From Tessaracoccus antarcticus (GTDB lineage Bacteria > Actinomycetota > Actinomycetes > Propionibacteriales > Propionibacteriaceae): a DNA stretch of 64,000 nt. A program made the position numbers and the translations under genes. The notes under the pieces are model-generated. The model worked only from the letters and a program-made list of their open reading frames with translations. It made no database searches and was not told the origin of the DNA. How positions within the stretch are numbered: position 1 is the first letter of the stretch; every line of letters starts with the position of its first letter. Below are positions 30,345-40,900 of the stretch, in pieces. The DNA is taken from NCBI RefSeq assembly GCF_003688855.1, contig NZ_REFW01000002.1:248001-312000 (forward strand). Direction: 5' to 3'.

Positions 30345-30530
30345 GTGGCCGCCGTATGTGATGTTTGCGCCAAGCGACCCGGCTTCGGACACAACGTGCC
30401 CTGGTCGAAGAAGAAGACGAATCGCCGCTGGAACCCGAACATCCAGCGTGTGCGTGCGACCGTCGAGGGAACCGCCAAGCGACTGAACGTGTGTACCTCC
30501 TGCCTGAAGGCCGGCAAGGTCTCACGCTGA
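30345..30530 (+). CDS. rpmB: 50S ribosomal protein L28 (zinc-ribbon form)
   Basis: 61 aa from GTG 30345, with GAGGAGATTCCA upstream. MAAVCDVCAKRPGFGHNVPW is the standard N-terminus. Two CxxC pairs (CDVC near the start, CTSC near the end) show this is the zinc-binding C+ form, not the zinc-independent paralogue that many actinobacteria express under zinc starvation. It has its own terminator. Confidence 0.96.
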   Translation: MAAVCDVCAKRPGFGHNVPWSKKKTNRRWNPNIQRVRATVEGTAKRLNVCTSCLKAGKVSR

Positions 30531-30551
30531 TCTGAAGTACGTGTGAAAACT

Positions 30552-30581
30552 GATGGCCCGTGGGTTCTCCCACGGGCCATC
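30552..30581 (+). terminator. Terminator after rpmB
   Basis: A perfect 13-bp stem GATGGCCCGTGGG / CCCACGGGCCATC with a TTCT loop, 21 bp after the stop. No long T tract. Confidence 0.85.
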
Positions 30582-30615
30582 GTTCATGTCCGCGCCCGCT
30601 TGTAGGCTGCTCCGC

Positions 30616-32820
30616 ATGGCCACCTGGCGCACACCCATTCATCGCGAACTCAACCGACGGTTGCGCGACGCCGTGGGGGAGAAGACGGCCGTCCAGTTCG
30701 CCAAGCTGGGTCTCCACACCGTCGGCGACGTGATTCGCCACACCCCCCGCCGTTACCTGGCGGGCACCCAGATGAGTGACTTCGCCTCGCTGCGGGTGGG
30801 CGAGGAGGTGGCGGTGGTGGCAAAGGTGCAGTCCACGAGGATCCGGCAGGGCGCCCGGCAGCGCGTGGAGTCGTTGATCACCGACGGATCCGGCTACCTC
30901 ACCGTGACGCTGTTCGCCCCCAAGCCCTTCCACGCCACCTGGTGGAGTTCGATGCTGGAGCCAGGCTCACGCGGCATCTTCATCGGCAAAGTGGGTGTCT
31001 TCAACAACTCGCTGCAACTGACGCACCCCGACTTCGTCATGATCGACGGCCAGGGGCAGGTCACCGCCAAGAAGGACCACGTCAAGCAGTCCATGCAAAG
31101 AGCGGTGCAGCGCGCCACCCTGGTGGGCCTCTACCCGGCCACGGCCAAGCTGCCGACCTGGGTGATCGCCGAAACCATCGCACTGCTCCTGCCGTCCATC
31201 CGCTCCCTGGGCGACACGCTGCCACCCTGGGTGGTGGACCAGGCGGGTGTGCTGTCCCTGCCGGAGGCGCTCACCGAAGTGCACGAACCCGTGGACGTCA
31301 CACGGGCCGAGCAGGGACGCGACCGGCTGCTCTTCGACGAGGCCTTCGGCATGCAGCTGGCCATGGCGCAGCGACGTCGCACCCTCGATGGGTTGGAGGC
31401 CACGCCCCGGCCTCGCACTCCTGGCCGCCTTCTCTCCGAGTTCGACAACCGTCTGCCCTTCGAGCTGACGCAGGGTCAGGTTGCCGTCGGGGAGACGATC
31501 TTCGACGAACTGGCCCGGCCACGCCCCATGCACCGGCTCCTGCAGGGCGAGGTGGGCTCCGGCAAGACCATCGTCGCACTGCGGGCCATGTTGACGGTGG
31601 TGGACTCCGGCGGCCAGGCCGTGCTCCTGGCGCCCACCGAGGTCCTCGCCAAGCAGCACTACGCCACCATCACGGGCCTTCTGGGTGACCTGGGGGACGG
31701 GCAGCGCCTGGGCGCTCACGAGCACGCCACCTCCGTCACCCTCCTCACCGGCAGCCTTCCCGCCGCGGCCAAACGGCAGGCCCTCAACGAGATCACCACC
31801 GGGGATGCCGGCATCGTCATCGGCACCCATGCGCTTTTGTCGGATCCCGTGGAGTTCTTCGAGCTCGGACTCGTGGTCATCGACGAGCAACACCGCTTCG
31901 GCGTCGAGCAGCGTGCAGCACTGGCCGCGAAGTCCGCGCAGCAGCCGCACACGCTCGTGATGACGGCCACCCCCATTCCCCGCTCCGTGGCCATGACGGT
32001 GTTCGGCGACCTGGAGGTGTCCGAACTGCGTGAACGGCCTGCGAAGCGGGCCGCCGTCACCACCGTGTTCGTTGACACCTTCAACAACCCGCACTGGGTG
32101 GAGCGTGCCTGGCAACGCATCCGTGAGGAGGTGGCCAAGGGTAGGCAGGCGTTCATCGTGTGCCCCGCCATCAGCGCCAAGCAGACAGAGGGCGACGTGG
32201 ACCCCGCCACCGACATGACGGCCGTCACCGAACTCCTCCCACGTCTCGCCTCAGGGCCGCTGGCGGACCTGCGGTTGGGCATGGCCCACGGCAAGCAGTC
32301 CGTCGCCGAGCGCGACGAGGCCATGGCCGACTTCGCGTCGGGGCGCATTGACGTGCTGGTGGCCACCACCGTGATCGAGGTGGGTGTGGACGTGCCCAAC
32401 GCGTCCGTGATGGTGGTCATGGATGCGGATCGCTTCGGCATCACCCAGCTGCACCAACTGCGCGGCCGCATCGGGCGCGGGGAACACGAGGGCCTCTGCC
32501 TGCTGCTGGCGGCGCCGGGGGAGGGGCAGGAGGACGCCCAGCTGCGCATCCGGGCGCTGGTGCTCAGCGACGACGGCTTCGAACTGGCAGAACGGGACCT
32601 GGAGCTGCGCAAGGAGGGTGACGTGCTCGGTGCGGCCCAGTCTGGGGGGTCCTCGCTGAAACTGCTGAGGGTCCTGGAGGACGCTGACCTCATCCGTGCC
32701 ACCAAGGACTTGGCGGACCGGGTGTTGGCCGACCGTCGGGCACTCAACGATCCGCTGCTGGCGGACCTCATGACGCAGGCCGAACTCGTCGCGGCCGGGG
32801 AATGGCTCGAGAAGGGCTGA
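30616..32820 (+). CDS. recG: ATP-dependent DNA helicase RecG
   Basis: Branch-migration helicase that processes stalled forks and recombination intermediates. 734 aa from ATG 30616; an upstream extension would run through the rpmB terminator. OB-fold wedge at about 50-150; Walker A LLQGEVGSGKTIVALRAML at about 308-326; motif II DEQH (about 422); motif VI region QLRGRIGRGEHEG; and the C-terminal RecG-specific domain. Often next to rpmB in actinobacteria. Confidence 0.96.
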   Translation: MATWRTPIHRELNRRLRDAVGEKTAVQFAKLGLHTVGDVIRHTPRRYLAGTQMSDFASLRVGEEVAVVAKVQSTRIRQGARQRVESLITDGSGYLTVTLFAPKPFHATWWSSMLEPGSRGIFIGKVGVFNNSLQLTHPDFVMIDGQGQVTAKKDHVKQSMQRAVQRATLVGLYPATAKLPTWVIAETIALLLPSIRSLGDTLPPWVVDQAGVLSLPEALTEVHEPVDVTRAEQGRDRLLFDEAFGMQLAMAQRRRTLDGLEATPRPRTPGRLLSEFDNRLPFELTQGQVAVGETIFDELARPRPMHRLLQGEVGSGKTIVALRAMLTVVDSGGQAVLLAPTEVLAKQHYATITGLLGDLGDGQRLGAHEHATSVTLLTGSLPAAAKRQALNEITTGDAGIVIGTHALLSDPVEFFELGLVVIDEQHRFGVEQRAALAAKSAQQPHTLVMTATPIPRSVAMTVFGDLEVSELRERPAKRAAVTTVFVDTFNNPHWVERAWQRIREEVAKGRQAFIVCPAISAKQTEGDVDPATDMTAVTELLPRLASGPLADLRLGMAHGKQSVAERDEAMADFASGRIDVLVATTVIEVGVDVPNASVMVVMDADRFGITQLHQLRGRIGRGEHEGLCLLLAAPGEGQEDAQLRIRALVLSDDGFELAERDLELRKEGDVLGAAQSGGSSLKLLRVLEDADLIRATKDLADRVLADRRALNDPLLADLMTQAELVAAGEWLEKG

Positions 32821-32826
32821 CGGGCC

Positions 32827-33894
32827 GTGGCAGCCGAAACGATGCGCCGCATCGCGGACCTGGTGGAGAAGCTGACACCCGGGTACTTTGCCCTCGTCAT
32901 GGCCAGCGGCATCGTTTCGTTGGGGCTGGAGCTGGTGGGCGTCCACGTACTGTCCGTGGCGTTCTTCGTGGTGTGCGGGGCTGCCTACGTGGCCCTGTGC
33001 GTGCTGAACGTGTGGCGTTTCGTCGCGTTCCGCCAGGCCATGGCGTCGGACTTCCGCGACCCCAAGCGGGCTTTCGGCTTCTTCACCTTCGTGGCAGGTA
33101 CCAATGTCCTGGGGGCTCGGGTGGCGTCCGCGGGATGGTTCGAGGTGGCGCACGTGCTGCTGGCGCTGTCCGTGGTGGTGTGGATCGTGCTGGGCTACGT
33201 CATCCCGTGGAGCGCCGTGCTGGGGCAGCAGCGTCGCCCCGTGGTGGCACTGGCGAATGGCACGTGGTTCATCTGGGTGGTGGCGAGCCAGTCGGTGGCC
33301 GTGCTGGCCGCGACGCTGGAGGTGTCGGCCGGCCCCGGGCGGCAGTACCTGGCCATTCTCGCGGTCTTCTCCTGGTCGGTGGGGGTCTTCCTGTACGCGG
33401 CCTCAGGGATGATCGTGACGCTGCGGATCATGCTCTACGTACTGGACCCCGTCGAGTTCGACCCGCCCTACTGGGTATCCATGGGTGCCGTCGCCATCAC
33501 GGTGGTGGCGGGTGCGCGCATCGTGGAGATGGATTCGGCACCCATGGTGGACGCCACGCGTGGACTCGTGGCCGGGGCGTCCGTGGTGTTCTGGGCCTTC
33601 GCGACATGGCTCATCCCTGTCCTCGTGGCAGTGGGTGTGTGGCGCCACTTCGTGCACAAAGTGCCGCTGCGCTACGAACCGACCCTGTGGAGCATGATCT
33701 TCCCGCTGGGCATGTATGCCGTGGCCGGGATCTACCTGGGGCGTGCTGACCAGCTGCCGGTGGTCGAATGGATCGGGTCCCGGTGGCTCTGGGTGGCCGT
33801 CACGGCGTGGCTGATCGTCGCCGTCTCGATGGCGCGCAGCACCGTCCTCAGCCTGCGGGATGGACCTGGCCGGGGCACTAGGGTCAGGGCATGA
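32827..33894 (+). CDS. TDT-family (TehA/SLAC1-like) membrane transporter
   Basis: 355 aa from GTG 32827, 6 bp after recG. Ten predicted membrane helices; the N-terminal LTPGYFALVMASGIVSLGLEL and the helix ending WSMIFPLGMYAVAGIYLG match the tellurite-resistance/dicarboxylate transporter fold, used by anion channels or organic-acid carriers. Which anion cannot be told. The stop overlaps rsmD (ATGA), so it is co-translated with an RNA methyltransferase gene, probably without functional link. Confidence 0.85.
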   Translation: MAAETMRRIADLVEKLTPGYFALVMASGIVSLGLELVGVHVLSVAFFVVCGAAYVALCVLNVWRFVAFRQAMASDFRDPKRAFGFFTFVAGTNVLGARVASAGWFEVAHVLLALSVVVWIVLGYVIPWSAVLGQQRRPVVALANGTWFIWVVASQSVAVLAATLEVSAGPGRQYLAILAVFSWSVGVFLYAASGMIVTLRIMLYVLDPVEFDPPYWVSMGAVAITVVAGARIVEMDSAPMVDATRGLVAGASVVFWAFATWLIPVLVAVGVWRHFVHKVPLRYEPTLWSMIFPLGMYAVAGIYLGRADQLPVVEWIGSRWLWVAVTAWLIVAVSMARSTVLSLRDGPGRGTRVRA

Positions 33895-34475
33895 GTCGGA
33901 TCATTGCGGGCAGCGCCAAGGGGCGCAGGCTCACGGCACCGAAGGGCACCCACACCCGCCCCACCACGGACCGGGTCAAGGAGGCGCTGTTCTCCGCGCT
34001 CGCGTCCTGGTTCGACACGGCCGACGAGCCGCCCGAGCACCAGCTCGACGGCGTCGCAGTCCTCGACCTGTTTGCCGGGAGCGGGGCCCTGGGGCTGGAG
34101 GCAGCCAGCCGTGGCGCCGCGCCCATCACCTGCGTCGACACACACACGGCTGGCCTCATCCGCGACAACGCCACGAAGACGGGCCTGCGGGTCCACACCG
34201 TCGCCGGGCGGGCGGAACATGCGGTGCAGCGTCACACGGGGACCGTGGACCTGGTCTTTGTGGACCCTCCCTATGACATGCCGGAGGTAATCCTCGACAA
34301 CCTGCTGGCGGAACTGGTGGCAGGGGAGACGCTGACGGCGCAGGCCCTGGTGGTCGTCGAGCGCTCAAGCCGCTCCGCCGCCCCCCGATGGCCGGACCCG
34401 GTCACCCGGTCATGGGATCGTCGCTACGGTGAGACCACGCTCCACTTCGGGGCAACCGATCAGGAGCAACCATGA
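33891..34475 (+). CDS. rsmD: 16S rRNA (guanine-966-N2) methyltransferase
   Basis: SAM-dependent methylation of G966 of 16S rRNA. 194 aa. SRIIAGSAKGRRL at the N-terminus, SAM-binding DLFAGSGALGLEAASRGA, and the catalytic VDPPYDMP motif are all present. Overlaps its neighbours on both sides by ATGA; the rsmD-coaD pair is conserved across bacteria. Confidence 0.95.
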   Translation: MSRIIAGSAKGRRLTAPKGTHTRPTTDRVKEALFSALASWFDTADEPPEHQLDGVAVLDLFAGSGALGLEAASRGAAPITCVDTHTAGLIRDNATKTGLRVHTVAGRAEHAVQRHTGTVDLVFVDPPYDMPEVILDNLLAELVAGETLTAQALVVVERSSRSAAPRWPDPVTRSWDRRYGETTLHFGATDQEQP

Positions 34476-34954
34476 CGCCAGTGCTGTGCCCCGGCTCGTT
34501 CGACCCCATCACAGTGGGGCACATCGACATCATCCGGCGCGCACGCGAACTGTTCGGGAACGTGCTGGTGGGGGTGGGCCGCAACAACCAGAAGCAGTAC
34601 CTCTTCGGTGACCAGCGCATCGACCTGGTCCGTGAGGCGCTGGACGGCATGGATGGCGTCGACGTCGCCCCCATCGAGGGGCTGCTCGTGGACTTCTGCC
34701 GGGACAACGGCATCACCACCGTCATCAAGGGCCTGCGCTTCGGCGCCGACTTCGACTTCGAGCTGCAGATGGCCCACATGAACCGTGGGCTGACGGGGTT
34801 GGAGACGGTGCTGCTGCCTGCCGCGGCAGAGCACGTGACGCTGTCCAGCACCATCCTGCGGGAAGTGATGAAACTCGGCGGCGACGTCGACAAGTACGTC
34901 CCCGACAACGTCGCCCGTGCCATCCGGGTGTGGCGTGACACCCTCCATGGATGA
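34472..34954 (+). CDS. coaD: Pantetheine-phosphate adenylyltransferase
   Basis: Fourth step of coenzyme A synthesis (4'-phosphopantetheine + ATP to dephospho-CoA). 160 aa, standard. The nucleotidyltransferase motif CPGSFDPITVGHIDIIRRA is at the N-terminus, and the SSTILREVMKLGGDVDKYVP motif near the C-terminus. Confidence 0.97.
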   Translation: MTPVLCPGSFDPITVGHIDIIRRARELFGNVLVGVGRNNQKQYLFGDQRIDLVREALDGMDGVDVAPIEGLLVDFCRDNGITTVIKGLRFGADFDFELQMAHMNRGLTGLETVLLPAAAEHVTLSSTILREVMKLGGDVDKYVPDNVARAIRVWRDTLHG

Positions 34955-35040
34955 CGCCGATTTGGGTAGCATCCCGCTCAACGGGTAGAGTTCGTCGTCG
35001 GTCACGACGTAATTGTGATTGACGGGTACGAAGGGGGATT

Positions 35041-35589
35041 GTGAGCATGACTCCCATGGATCGACACCCCGATCGCCGTTCTCCTCTGGTGTTTGACACA
35101 ACAGAGCTGAGCAGGCGAGCGGGCACGATGCGTGAGGTCGGGCGTACGGTCCCAGCACCCGCCGATCTCGGTCTTGAAGTGATTGCAGTACCAGAGGGCT
35201 CCGACGTCGAGCTCGACCTCCGTCTGGAGGCCGTCGTCGAAGGAGTGCTCGTCACGGGCACCGCCACCGTGCAATTGCAGGGTGAATGTGCACGTTGCCT
35301 GACGGGGATCGAGGACGAAATGTCCTTCGATCTCCAGGAACTCTTCTTCCATCCCGGTAGGGAAGTGGATGAGGACGAAAGGCTCGTCGATGACGAGTCA
35401 ATCGACCTGGAACCCACTCTTCGTGACGCCGTGGTGATGGATTTGCCGTTCACGCCCTTGTGCCGTGAGGATTGTCTCGGTCTGTGCCCCGAATGTGGCG
35501 CCGACCTCAACGATGATCCGGATCACGAGCACGATCTGGCTGTCGACCCTCGGTGGTCGAAGCTGGTGGGTCTGGACGTCGAAGAGTGA
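35041..35589 (+). CDS. DUF177 (YceD) family protein
   Basis: 182 aa from GTG 35041 (GAAGGGGG 4-5 bp upstream; ATG 35047 is an alternative with poorer spacing). Conserved features: ECARCL in the middle, and at the C-terminus LCREDCLGLCPECGADLN. The family is linked with 23S rRNA maturation and is almost always upstream of rpmF, as here. An acidic stretch (DEDERLVDDESIDLE) separates the two Cys regions. Six Cys are visible in these motifs; zinc binding is possible. Confidence 0.88.
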   Translation: MSMTPMDRHPDRRSPLVFDTTELSRRAGTMREVGRTVPAPADLGLEVIAVPEGSDVELDLRLEAVVEGVLVTGTATVQLQGECARCLTGIEDEMSFDLQELFFHPGREVDEDERLVDDESIDLEPTLRDAVVMDLPFTPLCREDCLGLCPECGADLNDDPDHEHDLAVDPRWSKLVGLDVEE

Positions 35590-35630
35590 CAATGTGGAAT
35601 TCAACAGTCCTTGTTTGACAGGAGAAGATC

Positions 35631-35822
35631 GTGGCCGTTCCGAAGCGGAAGATGTCGCGCAGCAACACCCGGTCGCGTCGGGCCCAGTGGAAGACGACTG
35701 TCGTCCCCACGGTCGTCTGCGTGAACCCGGCTTGCCGCGAAGCGCACCTCCAGCACACTGCGTGCCCGAGCTGTGGCCAGTACGGTCCCAGGGCGGCACG
35801 TCGCCAGGTCCTCGAGGCCTGA
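35631..35822 (+). CDS. rpmF: 50S ribosomal protein L32
   Basis: 63 aa from GTG 35631, after ACAGGAGAAGATC. MAVPKRKMSRSNTRSRRAQW is diagnostic. Two Cys pairs (CVNPAC and CPSC) form the zinc ribbon. Confidence 0.97.
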   Translation: MAVPKRKMSRSNTRSRRAQWKTTVVPTVVCVNPACREAHLQHTACPSCGQYGPRAARRQVLEA

Positions 35823-35848
35823 TCCAGGGTCTCGACCCCGCACCGCGG

Positions 35849-36538
35849 GTGAGCAGGCTGGTGCAAAAACTTGATGAGCTGGGCGTCCATGTTGACGCCC
35901 AGCTTTTCGAGTTGGCATTCACACACCGCTCCTGGGCCTACGAGAACGGCCGCATCGAGAGCAATGAACGCCTGGAGTTCCTTGGCGACGCCGTCCTCCA
36001 GATCGTGGTGACGGAGTTCATCTTCCGCCGCTACCCCACGCTGGCGGAGGGGCAGATGGCCAAGCTGCGCGCCTCGGTGGTCAGTTCCCACGCTCTGTCG
36101 CAGGTGGCACGGGACCTCGGGCTGGGCGAGCACGTCAAGCTCGGCAAGGGAGAGGTGTCCACCGGTGGTGACCGCAAGACCTCCATCCTTGCCGACACGA
36201 TGGAAGCCCTCATCGGGGCCATCCACATGTCCGGCGGCAGCGAGGCCTCCGACGCCTTCGTGCACGGCGTCTTCGACCCGTTGATCACCAGGTCGGAGGA
36301 AGAAGGCAGCTACACCGACTTCAAGACCGCCCTGCAGGAGTTGTGCGCCCACCACGGCTGGGGTGCACCCGTCTACGAGATCACGGGGACGGGCCCGGAC
36401 CACCAGCGTGTGTTCACCGCCGTGGCCGTCGTGGACGGCAAGTCCGTGGCCACCGGCACCGCACCCAGCAAGAAGACGGCCGAGCAACGCGCAGCCACCC
36501 TGGCGCACCGTGTGCTGACCGGGTCCCCGGATGCCTGA
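35849..36538 (+). CDS. rnc: Ribonuclease III
   Basis: Double-strand-specific endoribonuclease for rRNA processing. 229 aa from GTG 35849 (V-S-R-L-V-Q-K-L); the frame is open further upstream through rpmF but without homology. Catalytic-domain signature ERLEFLGDAVLQIVV, the ADTMEALIGAIH second acidic motif, and a C-terminal dsRNA-binding domain starting FKTALQELCAHHGW. It overlaps mutM by 8 bp. Order rpmF-rnc-mutM-smc-ftsY-ffh is typical of actinobacteria. Confidence 0.95.
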   Translation: MSRLVQKLDELGVHVDAQLFELAFTHRSWAYENGRIESNERLEFLGDAVLQIVVTEFIFRRYPTLAEGQMAKLRASVVSSHALSQVARDLGLGEHVKLGKGEVSTGGDRKTSILADTMEALIGAIHMSGGSEASDAFVHGVFDPLITRSEEEGSYTDFKTALQELCAHHGWGAPVYEITGTGPDHQRVFTAVAVVDGKSVATGTAPSKKTAEQRAATLAHRVLTGSPDA

Positions 36539-37379
36539 ACTGCCGGAAGTCGAGGTGGTGCGACGCGGACTGGCACAACACCTCACCGGCAGGCGCATCG
36601 ATCACGTGCAGATCCTGCACCCGCGACCCGTCCGCTCCCACCCGTCCGGCGCCGACGGCATGCGCCAGGTACTGGAGGGTGTCACCGTCGACGCGGTACG
36701 ACGCCGTGGCAAGTACCTGTGGCTGGCCCTGGACGACGATGCCCTCGTGGTGCATCTGGGCATGAGCGGACAGTTCCGGTTCAATGATCCGGGCGACGAA
36801 CTCGTGCGCAACACCCGTGTCATCCTCGACCTCGACGACGGACGCCAACTCCGCTTCATTGACCAGCGCATGTTCGGCGGACTGCACTGGGAGCCGGACA
36901 CCGCCGACTGCCCCGTGCCGCACATCGCGCTCGACCCCTTCGACGAGGACTACGACGAGTCCTCCGTGGTGGATCGGATGCGCGCGAAGCGCACCACCGT
37001 CAAGCGGGCGCTGCTGGACCAGCGGCTCGTCTCCGGCATCGGCAACATCTACGCAGACGAGTCCCTGTGGCGGGCCAAGCTGCATTTCGACCATCCCACG
37101 CAGCGACTGACTGTCCGACGGGCCACCGATGTTCTCCGCCACGCCCGCGACGTCATGGGTGAGGCTCTGGAGCAGGGCGGCACGTCGTTCGACGCCCTCT
37201 ACGTGAACGTCAACGGGGAATCCGGCTACTTCTCACGCACCTTGGACGCCTACGGCCGCGAAGGCTTACCGTGTCATCGTTGTGCGACGCCGATGGTGCG
37301 TCGCCAGTTCGCCAACCGCAGCAGTTTCCTGTGCCCCAGGTGCCAGCGGCTCCCGAGAAAGGTAGGACCGGGACGATGA
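36531..37379 (+). CDS. mutM: Formamidopyrimidine-DNA glycosylase
   Basis: Removes 8-oxoguanine and formamidopyrimidines and nicks the abasic site. 282 aa. Catalytic PELPEVEVVRRGL (Pro2, Glu3), HLGMSGQFR, the SGIGNIYADESLW helix, and a C-terminal zinc finger (CHRC...CPRC). Overlaps the gtrA-like start by ATGA. Confidence 0.95.
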   Translation: MPELPEVEVVRRGLAQHLTGRRIDHVQILHPRPVRSHPSGADGMRQVLEGVTVDAVRRRGKYLWLALDDDALVVHLGMSGQFRFNDPGDELVRNTRVILDLDDGRQLRFIDQRMFGGLHWEPDTADCPVPHIALDPFDEDYDESSVVDRMRAKRTTVKRALLDQRLVSGIGNIYADESLWRAKLHFDHPTQRLTVRRATDVLRHARDVMGEALEQGGTSFDALYVNVNGESGYFSRTLDAYGREGLPCHRCATPMVRRQFANRSSFLCPRCQRLPRKVGPGR

Positions 37380-37987
37380 ACTGGTTGAACACCCAGTACG
37401 CGCGCTACCGCAACTCCATCGGACAACTGTTCCGGTTCGGGGTGGTCGGAGGACTGGGCGTGCTCGTCAACACGATCGCGCTCATCACCGCGACCAAGCT
37501 CTTCCCCCTGGTGTGGCCCGGTGCGGGCATCCCTGAGGGTGAAGGTGTGTGGTGGCCCATCGCAGGCACCGCCTTCAACGTCCGCTGGTACCACGTGATG
37601 GCGTCGGTGGCCTTCATGGTGGCCAACGTCTTCAACTTTCAGCTCAACAGGTGGTGGACGTTCAAGTCCAACCGCGCGTCAGGCTGGTTTCGTGAGTACT
37701 GGCCGTTCCTGACGGTGGGGCTGGCCGCGCTGGCCATCGGGCAACTCGTATTCACGGCACTCATGAACCAGGGGTCACCCGTCGCCCTGCCCACCGACAT
37801 CCTGGACGGGTCCAGCGGGTTCCGCAGCCGCATCTACTGGGCCAACCTCATCATGATCGTGTGCACCATCCCCATCAGCTTCCTACTCAACAAGTTCTGG
37901 ACGTTCCGGGCGGTGCGTGAGGTCCGCGAGTCCGAGGAGTTGGATCACCCGGAGGACATCGTCGTCGTTGACGAGGCCGAGGCGTGA
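37376..37987 (+). CDS. GtrA-like membrane protein
   Basis: 203 aa from ATG 37376, overlapping the mutM stop; an upstream extension is rejected. Four membrane helices: FRFGVVGGLGVLVNTIALI, a helix ending FNFQLNRWWTFKS, and two more, with FLLNKFWTFRAV at the end. GtrA proteins are thought to flip or move polyprenyl-linked sugars for cell-surface glycan modification. No partner glycosyltransferase is near; here it simply lies between mutM and smc. Confidence 0.85.
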   Translation: MNWLNTQYARYRNSIGQLFRFGVVGGLGVLVNTIALITATKLFPLVWPGAGIPEGEGVWWPIAGTAFNVRWYHVMASVAFMVANVFNFQLNRWWTFKSNRASGWFREYWPFLTVGLAALAIGQLVFTALMNQGSPVALPTDILDGSSGFRSRIYWANLIMIVCTIPISFLLNKFWTFRAVREVRESEELDHPEDIVVVDEAEA

Positions 37988-37988
37988 G

Positions 37989-40900
37989 ATGTATCTCAAA
38001 CAGCTGACCCTCCGCGGGTTCAAGTCGTTCGCCTCCGCCACCACGCTCACCTTCGAACCGGGCATCACGTGCGTGGTGGGCCCCAACGGGTCAGGCAAGT
38101 CCAACGTGGTGGACGCGCTCAGCTGGGTCATGGGGGAGCAGGGTGCCAAGTCCTTGCGCGGCGGGAAGATGGAGGACGTCATCTTTGCCGGCACCACCAA
38201 GCGCGCGCCGCTGGGGCGCGCCGAGGTGGAGCTGACCATCGACAACTCGGACGGGGCGCTGCCCATCGAGTACTCCGAGGTGACCATCACCCGCACCATG
38301 TTCCGCAGCGGCGGCTCCGACTACTCCATCAACGGGACACCCGCCCGCCTCCTCGACGTGCAAGAACTGCTGAGCGATTCCGGCATTGGTCGGGAGATGC
38401 ACGTCATCGTCGGGCAGGGGCAACTCGACGCCATCCTGCAGGCCACACCGGAGAGCCGTCGAGGTTTCATCGAGGAGGCGGCCGGCGTCCTGAAGCACCG
38501 CAAGCGCAAGGAGAAGGCGCTGCGGAAGCTGGAGGGTACCAAGGCCAATCTGGAGCGCCTCTCGGACCTCATCGGTGAACTGTCGCGTCAGCTGAAACCT
38601 CTCGGCCGCCAGGCGGAGACCGCGCGGAAGGCGGCGGTCATCCAGGCCGAGTTGCGCGACGCCAAGGCACGGCTGCTGGCTGAGGACCTGGGCGCGGCCA
38701 GGGACGCACTCGCTGCGGACCTGGCCGACGAGGCCGCCGTACTGGCCGCGAAGGACCGCGCAGAGCGTGCGGTCCGTGCCGCCAGCCAGGCCGAGGATGC
38801 AGCCGAGGTGGACCTGCGGCAGGCCGGCGCCGCCTTCGATGCGGCACAGGAGACCTGGTACGCCCTGGCCAGCCTGCGCGAGCGGGTGTCCACCACGATC
38901 TCCATCTCCGCCGAGCGGATGCGCGCCGGCGCCAACCAGCCGCAGCTGGAGATCACGGGAGGCCGCGACCCCGAGCATCTTGAGCGTGAGGCCGCTGGCA
39001 TCCGGGAGCGTGAGACCGAGCTGGGCCTCAACATTGACAAAGCCGAGGCGACACTGCGCGACGCCACCCTGCGACGCAACGCCGCGGAACAGCAGCATGC
39101 CGCCGCAGATGCTGCCCATGCCACCGCACTGAGGGCTGTTGCCGATCGTCGGGAGGGGCTCGCCCGCCTCACCGGTCAGGTCCAGGCCCTCCAGTCCCGG
39201 CTCCAGGCGTCGCACGAGGAAGTGGAGCGGCTGCAGCGTCGCCGCGACGAGGCCACCCAGCGGGCTGAGGAGGCCGCCACCACCTTCGGCGGCATGGAAT
39301 CCTCCCTGTCGGGACTGGGCGCCCACGAGTCCGATCTCGACGACGCCCACGAAGTGGCGACGGCGCGGGTGGAGCACCACCAGGAAGAGCTCGCGCAGCT
39401 GCGCGCGACGGAGGCGACGCTCGCCCGTGACAGGGCCGCTCTGGAAGCCCGTATCGAGGCGCTGCGGTTGATGACCGAGCGCAAGGACGCCTCCGCCGGC
39501 CTCGTCGCCGCGGGCGGCCCGGGGGTGCGGGGGAGGCTCATCGACGCCCTCGACGTGGAACCCGGCTGGGAGCGGGCAGTGTCCGCGGCACTGCAGGCCG
39601 CTGCGGAGTCCGTGGTGGTCGAAGGCCTCGAGAACGCCGTCGCCGCCGTGGCGCACATGGCGGAGCAGGACATGGGGCGGGCATCCCTGGCCGTCACGGG
39701 TGCCTCCGCCGGTGACCGCCTGGACGGGTCCGTGCTGGAGTTGGTGGAGCATCCCCTCGACCTTGCGGGTGTGCTGGGGGTCCTGCTGGGCCGTGTGGTC
39801 GCCGTCGAGGACCTCGACGATGCGCACCGACACGTGGAGGAGTTCCCCGGCACCACGGCTGTCACCCGTGGCGGGGACGTGGTCTCCGCCTGGCTCGTGG
39901 AGGGCGGGTCCGCGGCCACGCCGTCGCTCCTGGAGCTCTCAGCCCAGCTTGGCGAGGCGGAGTCTGCACTGGTGGCACTGGGACTGGAGAAGGACCGGAC
40001 GCGGTTCGCCGTTGACAGGGCCACGGGGGCCCTGGCTGCCGCCCAACGCGATGCTGCCGAGGCGTTGGCGCTGCTGCACTCCTCCGATGCGGAACTGGCC
40101 GCCGCCCAGGACAGGCTGGGGCAGCTCCGCCAGACGCAGGCCACGGCACTGCGTGAGGCCGAGCGGCTGGCTGAGGCCATGACCGCTGCCGCGCAGGCAC
40201 GGGTCGCCGACGAGGGCAAACTGGCTGCGCTCCAGGCACGGCTGGAGGCCGCCAGCACGCAGGAGGTGGCGGAACCCGACCCTGCTGAGCGCGATGACAA
40301 GGCCATGGAGGCACGCCGAGCACGGCAGGCGGAGATGGAGGCGCGTCTGGCGTTGCGAACGCTCGAGGAGCAGGCCAAGGCACTGGCCGGACGCGCCGAA
40401 GGGCTGATCCGGGCCGCCCAGGCCGAACGATCCTCACGCGCCAAAGCCAGGGCCAAGGCTGAGCAGCTGCGACGGGAGGCCGAGGTGGCCACCACAGTGC
40501 ACGAGGCTGCCATCAGGCTCGCGGAACTCGTCGACGGCGTGCGCGACCTGGCCACGCGGAACCGCGACGCCGCCGACACCGCCCGCCGTGAGGCGGAGGC
40601 CGCCACCGTGCGTGCGCGCCATGACTCCCGCGCCGCCGCCGCCAGCCTCGAGGAGCTCGTGAGGGGTGCCCATCGCGACGAGATGACCCGCATCGAGCAT
40701 CGGATGCGCATTGAACAGCTTGAGGAGAAGGCACTGTCGGAGCTGGGCATGGAGCCGGACCCGCTGGTGGCGGAGTACGGACCCGACCAGAGGGTCCCGG
40801 TGATCACCCGACCTGACGGTTCGGCGCTGGGGGAGGACGACGAGGTGCCGGACCCGGTGCCCTACGACCGCGCCGAGCAGACCACGCGGCTGCGCCGCGC

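Noticed and set aside
32802-33749. Alternative plus-strand frame across the TDT transporter
   Set aside because: Arg/Gly-rich shadow; the transporter frame has ten clear membrane helices.
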